A stretch of DNA of 5,406 bases from Rhabdothermincola sp037478855 (lineage in GTDB: Bacteria > Actinomycetota > Acidimicrobiia > Acidimicrobiales > Acidimicrobilacustridaceae): assembly GCA_037478855.1 (NCBI GenBank), contig JBBFLY010000118.1:1-5406 (forward strand). Direction: 5' to 3'. Positions 1-4,631 of this stretch are shown in pieces (position 1 is the first letter of the stretch; each line of letters begins with the position of its first letter). The notes beneath the pieces are model-generated. The model searched no databases. It had not been told where the DNA came from and saw only the letters and a program-made list of their open reading frames with translations. Both the position numbers and the translations under genes were made by a program.

Positions 1-143
1 GTGCCCGTGCCGGCACCCGGGGGGCGTGCCTCGTGCTCAACCTCCCCGGGTCGACCGACGGGGCGCTGCAGTGCCTCGACGCGGTGCTCGACGTGGTCCC
101 GCACGCCCTCCGGCTGCTCACCGGGCGCGCGGCCGGGCATTGA
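1..143 (+). CDS. MogA/MoaB-family molybdenum cofactor biosynthesis protein, C-terminal end (partial)
   Basis: Only the last 46 codons are present, read from base 3 to the TGA at 141-143; the gene begins upstream of the window. The tail contains RGACLVLNLPGS followed by a helix ending in VVPHALRLLTG. This matches the end of the MogA/MoaB fold, where a 'RG..L.VNLPGS..G..E.L..VLP.LPHAL.LL.G' pattern is characteristic. Family members act in the cytoplasm, where MogA adenylylates molybdopterin before molybdate insertion. The fragment cannot separate MogA, MoaB or a fusion such as MoaC-MoaB, so no gene symbol is given. It runs in the same direction as the riboflavin genes but is separated from them by a gap with a candidate promoter, so it is probably a separate transcription unit. 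Confidence 0.8.
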   Translation, partial: ARAGTRGACLVLNLPGSTDGALQCLDAVLDVVPHALRLLTGRAAGH

Positions 144-196
144 GGTCGGCGCGGGCCGGGTACCTGCCGGGTGCCGGCGGCGCTGGTCGAAATCGA

Positions 197-224
197 CGCC
201 GGTCGTTGTTGTTGGCGACCGGCG
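197..224. repeat. Perfect 9-bp inverted repeat (possible mogA-type gene terminator or operator)
   Basis: The arms CGCCGGTCG (197-205) and CGACCGGCG (216-224) are exact reverse complements, separated by the 10 bases TTGTTGTTGG. As RNA this would be a strong hairpin 54 bases after the upstream stop codon. No T-tract follows, so an intrinsic terminator of the classical kind is not shown. As DNA, the repeat flanks the proposed -35 box of the riboflavin promoter, which would suit an operator. The sequence does not decide between these roles. The rest of the 144-247 gap shows only GC-rich sequence and the promoter below. Confidence 0.5.
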
Positions 225-237
225 GCTGGCCTACAGT
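209..237 (+). promoter_or_regulatory. Candidate promoter of the riboflavin operon
   Basis: A -35-like TTGTTG (209-214) lies exactly 17 bases upstream of TACAGT (232-237), which fits the actinobacterial -10 pattern TANNNT. Initiation 6-8 bases beyond the -10 box would fall near 244-246, just before the first base of the riboswitch closing helix at 248. This agreement with an independently recognised element is the main support. The -35 box matches TTGACA only in its first three bases. Start-site mapping is not available here. Confidence 0.5.
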
Positions 238-247
238 GGCGTCAAGC

Positions 248-370
248 CCTTCGCGGGGTTGGGTGCAAGTCCCGACCGGCGGTGAGAGCCCGCGAACCCG
301 CCTGCTGTGCAGACGGGCCGACCCGGTGGAACTCCGGGGCCGACGGTGAGAGTCCGGATGGGAGCGAGGG
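248..370 (+). ncRNA. FMN riboswitch (RFN element)
   Basis: This is the FMN-sensing aptamer that represses riboflavin genes when flavin is plentiful. The conserved RFN blocks are visible in order: GGGTGCAAGTCCCGACCGGC (261-280), GGTGAGAGCCCGCGA (281-295), CCGGTGGAACTCCGG (323-337), then GGCCGACGGTGAGAGTCCGG (338-357) and ATGGGAGCGAGGG (358-370). The closing P1 helix forms between CCUUCGC (248-254) and GCGAGGG (364-370), seven pairs with one U-G. GGG/CCC (261-263/271-273) closes one core stem. The variable stem is CCCG/CGGG (297-300/314-317) capped by CTGC/GCAG (302-305/309-312). It sits 51 bases before the first candidate ribD start, in the expected place. No poly-U terminator follows, so control is more likely at translation or by Rho. 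Confidence 0.96.
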
Positions 371-439
371 CGCCCGCTCGTCGCGCGCCCCTGAAGAGAC
401 AGCGAGACGGAGTCCGCAGCGTTGGGTCCGACCGACGAG
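368..439 (+). promoter_or_regulatory. Putative expression platform of the FMN riboswitch
   Basis: Two mutually constraining pairings can be drawn. GGGCGC (368-373) pairs perfectly with GCGCCC (385-390), and bases 368-370 are also needed for the 3' strand of P1, so this hairpin and P1 compete. The 11-base loop (374-384) contains CTCGTCG (377-383), an exact complement of CGACGAG (433-439), which overlaps the GAGGAG tract (437-442) before the ATG at 446. A consistent model is that bound FMN stabilises P1, dissolves the hairpin and frees 377-383 to mask that ribosome binding site. The pairings are read directly from sequence; the switching model is inference, without energy calculations. Confidence 0.4.
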
Positions 440-1471
440 GAGCGCATGCAGCAGGCCATCCGAGCGGCCACCGCGGTCCGCCGCCGGGTCTCACCCCGTC
501 CGTGGGTCGGCGCGGTGGTCGTCCCCGCTGGCGACCCGGGCGGCCCGGGCTTCGAGGGAGCGACCGACGGTCGTGAGGGCCCGCACGCGGAGGTCGTGGC
601 GCTGCGTCGGGCGGGAGACGCTGCCCGCGGGGCGACCCTCTACTGCACGCTTGAGCCGTGCTCGCACCACGGTCGGACCCCTCCCTGTGCCGACGCGGTC
701 GTCGCGGCGGGCGTCCGGCGGGTGGTGGTCGCGGTCGAGGATCCCGACCCCCGGGTGGCCGGTAGCGGCCTGGCTCGAATGCGGGACGCCGGCATCGACG
801 TCGAGGTGGGGGTGGGCGCAGCGGCGGTGCGGGAGCAGCTGCGGCCCTACCTCCACCACCGCAGCACCGGGCGGCCGTTCGTGATCCTGAAGCTCGCTGC
901 GACGCTCGACGGCCGTACGGCGGCTCCCGACGGCTCCAGTCGGTGGATCACCGGGCCGCTCGCCCGGGAGGACGCCCACCGCCTGCGCGCCGACAGCGAC
1001 GCCGTGCTGGTGGGTGCGGGGACGGTGCGCGCTGATGATCCGGCACTCACCGTGCGCCTCCCCGCCGGGGAGGCGGATGGCGTCGAGCCGCTCCGGGTCG
1101 TGCTCGGCAAGGCTCCCGCCGGGGCGAGGGTGCATCCCGCACTCGAGCTCTCCGGCTCGCCCGATGACGTCCTCGACGAGCTCGGTGCTCGAGGCGTGCT
1201 CCAGCTGCTCGTCGAGGGTGGTGCACGGGTTGCACACCAGTTCCACACAGCCGGCCTCGTCGACCGGTACGTGCTGTATCTGGCGCCGGCACTGATGGGT
1301 GGCGATGACGCGCCTGGACTGTTCAGTGGTCCCGCAGTCGGCAGCATCGGCGAGCTGTGGCGGGGGGAGATCGTGGAGCTCCGCCGGCTGGGCGAGGATC
1401 TGAGGATCGATCTCGAGCCGCGCCGGGACCGTCCCATCGAGGCGGGACCGGGCGTGGGAGGAGGCAGCTGA
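422..1471 (+). CDS. ribD: Bifunctional riboflavin deaminase/reductase RibD
   Basis: RibD deaminates the pyrimidine from GTP cyclohydrolase II and then reduces the ribosyl side chain with NADPH, giving 5-amino-6-ribitylamino-uracil phosphate. The N-terminal deaminase domain (about residues 5-145) has the zinc site: H55 and E57 in GPHAEV, and C80 and C89 in EPCSHHGRTPPC. The reductase domain (about 150-338) begins with KLAATLDGRTA and carries SSRWITGP, VGAGTVRADDPALTVR and LLVEGGA. The 349 residues are a normal length. I chose the TTG at 422, with GGAG at 409-412 nine bases before it, because the resulting TDEERM leader resembles usual RibD N-termini. An in-frame ATG at 446 (341 residues) with GAGG at 437-440 is a real alternative. 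Oddly, the usual PNPxVGA motif reads PRPWVGA (R26 instead of Asn). It is the first gene after the FMN riboswitch. Confidence 0.95.
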   Translation: MGPTDEERMQQAIRAATAVRRRVSPRPWVGAVVVPAGDPGGPGFEGATDGREGPHAEVVALRRAGDAARGATLYCTLEPCSHHGRTPPCADAVVAAGVRRVVVAVEDPDPRVAGSGLARMRDAGIDVEVGVGAAAVREQLRPYLHHRSTGRPFVILKLAATLDGRTAAPDGSSRWITGPLAREDAHRLRADSDAVLVGAGTVRADDPALTVRLPAGEADGVEPLRVVLGKAPAGARVHPALELSGSPDDVLDELGARGVLQLLVEGGARVAHQFHTAGLVDRYVLYLAPALMGGDDAPGLFSGPAVGSIGELWRGEIVELRRLGEDLRIDLEPRRDRPIEAGPGVGGGS

Positions 1472-2092
1472 ATGTTCACCGGCATCGTCGAGGAGCTGGG
1501 CTGGGTGCTCGGCCGCGAGGGGAGCGACCTGCGTGTGCGCGCCGAGCGGGTGCTGGACGCCACGCGCATCGGAGACTCGATCGCCGTGAACGGCTGCTGC
1601 CTCACCGTCGTCGAGCTCGGAGACGGTTGGTGGCGCGCGGACGTCAGCGAGGAGACCTACCGCCGCACCAACCTCGGTGAGCTGCGGGAAGGTGACCCGG
1701 TCAACCTCGAACGTCCGGTGCGCCTGACGGACCGGCTGGGCGGACATCTCGTGCAGGGGCACGTGGACGCGGTGGGGGAGGTGGTCGAGCCCGCCCCCGA
1801 CCTTCGGGTGCGGATGCCGGAGGAGCTGACCCGCTACGTGGTCGAGAAGGGTTCCATCACGGTGGACGGGGTGAGCCTCACAGTGGTGCAGGCACTCGAT
1901 GACGGGTTCACGGTCGCGGTCATCCCGCACACCGCCGAGGTCACCACGCTGGGACGGAAGAAGCCCGGTGACCGGGTCAATCTGGAGGTCGACGTGATCG
2001 CGAAGTACACGGAGCGGCTTCTCGCCGCGCAGATCGACTCCTTGCGAGGTGGCGCACCGGTGCACGACGTCCCAGAGAGGCAAGCACGATGA
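1472..2092 (+). CDS. ribE: Riboflavin synthase, alpha subunit
   Basis: This enzyme makes riboflavin by dismutation of two 6,7-dimethyl-8-ribityllumazine molecules, the last step of the pathway. The 206-residue protein shows the internal duplication of the family. The first lumazine-binding domain (about 1-96) has the start MFTGIVEE, VNGCCLTV (39-46), SEETYRRTNLG and RLTDRLGGHLVQGHVD. The second (about 97-190) has VDGVSLTV (131-138), IPHT (151-154), TTLG and the closing VNLEVDVIAKYTERLL. The start is firm: the ATG directly follows the ribD TGA with no gap, and GGGAGGAGG (1456-1464) lies seven bases upstream. The last 16 or so residues are a family-variable tail. Translation is probably coupled to ribD. 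Confidence 0.97.
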   Translation: MFTGIVEELGWVLGREGSDLRVRAERVLDATRIGDSIAVNGCCLTVVELGDGWWRADVSEETYRRTNLGELREGDPVNLERPVRLTDRLGGHLVQGHVDAVGEVVEPAPDLRVRMPEELTRYVVEKGSITVDGVSLTVVQALDDGFTVAVIPHTAEVTTLGRKKPGDRVNLEVDVIAKYTERLLAAQIDSLRGGAPVHDVPERQAR

Positions 2093-3381
2093 TCCACGAC
2101 CCGCTCGACGACGCCCGGCAGCCCCCGGCCGGCTCTTCACCCCGATCCGAGTACGCCGATGCGTTCGCCACGATCCCCGAGGCGGTGGCCGCGATCTCCC
2201 GGGGCGAGATCGTGGTGGTCGTCGACGACGAGGATCGCGAGAACGAGGGCGACCTCATCATGGCCGCCGAGTTCGCGACCCCCGAGAAGATCGCCTTCTT
2301 CGTGCGGCACACCTCCGGCGTGATCTGCGTTCCGCTCACCGGAGAACGGCTCGATGAGCTGGACATCCCGCTCATGGTTCGGGACAACTCCAACACGGAG
2401 GCGCAGCGCACCGCGTTCACGTACAGCGTCGACTACCGGCACGGCACCTCGACGGGGATCTCCGCCGCGGACCGGGCTGCGACGATCAGAGCGCTGATCG
2501 ACCCGGCCACCCGCCCCGGTGATCTGGCTCGTCCCGGTCACATCTTCCCTCTGCGGTACGCGGAGGGGGGGACGCTCAAGAGGGCCGGTCACACCGAGGC
2601 GGCGGTGGACCTGGCCCGCATGGCCGGTCTGTATCCAGCCGGGGTGCTGTGTGAGATCGTGAACGACGACGGCACGATGGCCCGGGTGCCGGATCTGGTC
2701 GAGTTCTGCAAGGAGCACGGCCTCTTGATGATCTCGATCGCCGAGCTGATCCGGTACCGGCGGCAGAACGAGAAGCTGGTCAAGCGGATCGCCGAGGCGC
2801 GGATCCCCACCGAGTGGGGTGATTTCACCTGCTACGTCTACGAGTCCATGCTCGACGGCGAGCAGCACGTTGCGCTGACCAAGGGTGCGGTGCAGGGTCA
2901 GGACAACGTCCTGGTTCGGGTGCACAGCGAGTGCCTCACGGGTGACGTGTTCGGGTCGCTCCGCTGTGACTGCGGCATCCAGCTCGACCAGGCGATGCGC
3001 AAGATCGCCGAGGAGGGTCTCGGCGTGCTCGTCTACCTCCGCGGCCACGAGGGGCGGGGCATCGGCATCGGGCACAAGATCCGCGCTTACAGCCTGCAGG
3101 ACCAGGGCCGCGACACGGTCGACGCGAACCTCGAGCTTGGTCTGCCGGTCGACAGCCGCGAGTACGGTATCGGCGCCCAGATCCTCGTCGACCTGGGCAT
3201 CACCACCATGCGCTACATGACCAACAACCCCGCGAAGTACGGGGGCATCGAGGGCTTCGGGCTGGAGATCGTGGAGCGTGTCCCGCTCCTGTCCACCCCG
3301 AACCCCGAGAACATCAACTACCTGCGCACCAAGCGGGAGCGCATGGGTCATCTGCTCGAGGGGCTTGACGATGTCCTCTAA
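2089..3381 (+). CDS. ribBA: Bifunctional 3,4-dihydroxy-2-butanone 4-phosphate synthase / GTP cyclohydrolase II
   Basis: This fused enzyme supplies both precursors of riboflavin. The RibB half (about residues 25-230) turns ribulose 5-phosphate into dihydroxybutanone phosphate and formate. It has the acidic loop DDEDRENEGD (46-55), HGTSTGISAADRA, RPGHIFPLR and GHTEA (167-171). The RibA half (about 232-428) opens the GTP ring. Its zinc ligands C282, C293 and C295 are in HSECLTGDVFGSLRCDC, followed by GHEGRGIGIGHK, DSREYGIGAQIL (355-366) and MTNNPAKY. Both active sites look intact, and 430 residues is a usual length. The ATG overlaps the ribE stop as ATGA, with AGAGAGG (2074-2080) eight bases upstream. 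The first 24 or so residues are a weakly conserved extension before the RibB fold. Confidence 0.97.
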   Translation: MIHDPLDDARQPPAGSSPRSEYADAFATIPEAVAAISRGEIVVVVDDEDRENEGDLIMAAEFATPEKIAFFVRHTSGVICVPLTGERLDELDIPLMVRDNSNTEAQRTAFTYSVDYRHGTSTGISAADRAATIRALIDPATRPGDLARPGHIFPLRYAEGGTLKRAGHTEAAVDLARMAGLYPAGVLCEIVNDDGTMARVPDLVEFCKEHGLLMISIAELIRYRRQNEKLVKRIAEARIPTEWGDFTCYVYESMLDGEQHVALTKGAVQGQDNVLVRVHSECLTGDVFGSLRCDCGIQLDQAMRKIAEEGLGVLVYLRGHEGRGIGIGHKIRAYSLQDQGRDTVDANLELGLPVDSREYGIGAQILVDLGITTMRYMTNNPAKYGGIEGFGLEIVERVPLLSTPNPENINYLRTKRERMGHLLEGLDDVL

Positions 3382-3859
3382 CTTCCGTGCTGCGACCTCG
3401 GTGCAGGGAACCGTGGACGGTCAGGGAATGCGCATCGGCATCGTGTGCGGCCGGTTCAACGACCTCATCACCAACCGGCTGCTTGACGGTGCGAGCAACG
3501 GGCTTGCGGTGCACGGGGTCTCCGAGCAGGACGTCACCGTGGCGTGGGTGCCGGGTGCCTTTGAGATCCCCCTGGCTGCCAAGACCATGGCCGCGTCCGG
3601 TCGGTACGACGCGGTGATCACGCTCGGGGCGGTGATCCGGGGCGAGACCGCGCACTTCGACTACGTCGCTGGTCCGTGCGCGAACGGCATCCAGGACGCG
3701 CAGCTCGAGACGGGGGTGCCGATCGTGTTCGGCGTGCTCACGACGGAGAACCTCGAGCAGGCCTTGGAACGCTCTGGTGAGCGCGACAACAAGGGTGAGG
3801 AGGCCGCTAGGACGGCGATCGAGATGGTGGACGTGCTTCGCCGCCTGCGCGGGCGCTGA
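3371..3859 (+). CDS. ribH: 6,7-dimethyl-8-ribityllumazine synthase
   Basis: RibH condenses 5-amino-6-ribitylamino-uracil with dihydroxybutanone phosphate to make lumazine, the substrate of riboflavin synthase; family members assemble as pentamers or 60-subunit capsids. The 162-residue protein has GRFND (27-31, with the aromatic residue F29 that stacks on the pyrimidine), VPGAFEIPLAAK (60-71), GAVIRGETAHFDYV (86-99, with H95 as the expected catalytic histidine), PIVFGVLTTEN (117-127), R134 and NKGEEAA near the end. The ATG at 3371 is chosen because GAGGGG (3358-3363) is seven bases upstream and the N-terminus has family length; the frame stays open further upstream inside ribBA. It overlaps the end of ribBA by 11 bases, implying translational coupling. 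It is the last gene of the operon. Confidence 0.97.
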   Translation: MSSNFRAATSVQGTVDGQGMRIGIVCGRFNDLITNRLLDGASNGLAVHGVSEQDVTVAWVPGAFEIPLAAKTMAASGRYDAVITLGAVIRGETAHFDYVAGPCANGIQDAQLETGVPIVFGVLTTENLEQALERSGERDNKGEEAARTAIEMVDVLRRLRGR

Positions 3860-3867
3860 TCCGCCCG
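3850..3867 (+). terminator. Possible hairpin at the end of the riboflavin operon
   Basis: CGGGCG (3850-3855) and CGCCCG (3862-3867) form a perfect six-pair, all-GC stem with a six-base loop that contains most of the ribH TGA. Only 20 bases separate the ribH stop from the stop of the opposing transporter gene. No U-tract follows on either strand, so this is at best a GC-rich, non-canonical end signal. It could also be chance in such GC-rich DNA. Confidence 0.25.
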
Positions 3868-3879
3868 GGGCTGGGACCC

Positions 3880-4572
3880 TCAGGTCAAGGTCGCGCCGAA
3901 CAGTCGGCCGACCAGCATCGTCAGCGCCATCGCAGCAGCCCCACCGAGGAGCACGCGCAGCGTCGCCCTGCTGGCGGGAGCGCCTCCCAAGCGGGCGCCG
4001 ACGGCGCCGAGCACGCCCAAGGCGACGAGCGCGAGGGCGAGCGTGAACGTCATCCTGGCGGATGGGGACGAAGCTGCCACGGCGCCGAGGGGGAGCGAGG
4101 CTCCCGCCGCGAACGAGAACGCGGAGACGACGGCAGCCTGCAGCGGGCGGGCCCGGGTCTCCTCGGTGATGCCCAGCTCCTCACGCAGGTGCACCTCGAG
4201 CACGTCGCCCTTCGACAGCTCCTCGGCCACCTGGCGCGCGAGCTCGGGCGAGAGCCCCTTGTGTCGGTAGATGGCGGCCAGCTCGGCCAGCTCGCGGTCC
4301 GGGGTGGTGGCCAGCTCGTGCATCTCCTTGGCGATGTCCGCTCGCTCGATGTCGCGCTGGGAGCTCACCGAGACGTACTCGCCCACCGCCATCGAGAGCG
4401 CACCCGCGACCAGCCCGGCCATGCCGGCAGTGAGGATGGCGGCCCGGTCGCTGTCGGCAGCGGCCACCCCGAGGACCAGGCTCGCGGTCGAGACGATCCC
4501 GTCGTTCGCCCCGAGCACTGCGGCGCGCAGCCAGCCCGCCCGGTGGCTGCGGTGCCGTTCGATGTGAAGCAT
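3880..4572 (-). CDS. VIT1/CCC1-family iron/manganese transporter
   Basis: Members of this family export Fe(II) or Mn(II) from the cytoplasm, into vacuoles in plants and yeast or out of the cell in bacteria. The 230-residue protein has about five membrane segments: near 14-38 (RAAVLGANDGIVSTASLVLG), 44-70 (AGLVAGALSMAVGEYVSV), 145-167, 172-194 and 203-226. An acidic helical domain (about 72-140) lies between segments 2 and 3. As I recall the Eucalyptus VIT1 structure, its pathway residues D43 and M80 and metal-domain glutamates E102, E105, E113 and E116 correspond at a constant offset to D24, M61, E83, E86, E94 and E97 here. EELGI (131-135) is also typical. The substrate cannot be fixed from sequence. 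The ATG at 4572 suits the family's short N-terminus but has no clear ribosome binding site. The gene converges on ribH and diverges from hisG. Confidence 0.92.
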   Translation of the reverse strand: MLHIERHRSHRAGWLRAAVLGANDGIVSTASLVLGVAAADSDRAAILTAGMAGLVAGALSMAVGEYVSVSSQRDIERADIAKEMHELATTPDRELAELAAIYRHKGLSPELARQVAEELSKGDVLEVHLREELGITEETRARPLQAAVVSAFSFAAGASLPLGAVAASSPSARMTFTLALALVALGVLGAVGARLGGAPASRATLRVLLGGAAAMALTMLVGRLFGATLT

Positions 4573-4584
4573 GCGGCAAGCTTA
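4573..4584 (-). promoter_or_regulatory. Candidate leaderless -10 box of the VIT-family gene
   Basis: On the minus strand TAAGCT (4584 down to 4579) fits TANNNT and is followed by six bases and then the ATG, so transcription could begin at or next to the start codon. The bases before the ATG (GCCGC) show no Shine-Dalgarno match. I saw no convincing -35 hexamer at 16-18 bases. Leaderless mRNAs are common in actinobacteria, which makes the reading plausible, but it rests on one short motif. Confidence 0.35.
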
Positions 4585-4618
4585 CGGAAGCCGTGATGGC
4601 CCCCCGTCGAGCGGACGG

Positions 4619-4631
4619 TACGGTTTGGCTC
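4619..4631 (+). promoter_or_regulatory. Candidate leaderless -10 box of hisG
   Basis: TACGGT (4619-4624) fits TANNNT and ends seven bases before the hisG ATG at 4632, placing the expected transcript start on the A of the ATG. The intervening TTGGCTC is not a Shine-Dalgarno sequence. No clear -35 box is visible at the usual distance. It shares the 59-base intergenic gap with the opposing candidate box of the VIT-family gene. Confidence 0.4.

Noticed and set aside
171..884. Plus-strand open frame of 237 codons across the riboswitch and the start of ribD
   Set aside because: It is Arg/Ser/Pro-rich, covers a structured RNA and lies in the wrong frame relative to ribD.
491..2140. Long minus-strand open frame of 549 codons opposite ribD and ribE
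   Set aside because: It is antisense to two well-supported enzymes, is rich in His, Arg, Pro and Asp in the manner of a GC-rich shadow frame, and shows no domain I recognise.
2137..3351. Minus-strand open frame of 404 codons opposite ribBA
   Set aside because: It mirrors the ribBA coding frame, a common artefact at this GC content, and shows no recognisable motif.
3278..3370. Upstream extension of the ribH reading frame into ribBA
   Set aside because: The added residues do not resemble a lumazine synthase N-terminus, while the ATG at 3371 has a good ribosome binding site and gives normal length.
3871..3886. Small GACC/GGTC hairpin between ribH and the transporter gene as a bidirectional terminator
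   Set aside because: Only four base pairs and no T-tract on either side, so it is too weak to support.
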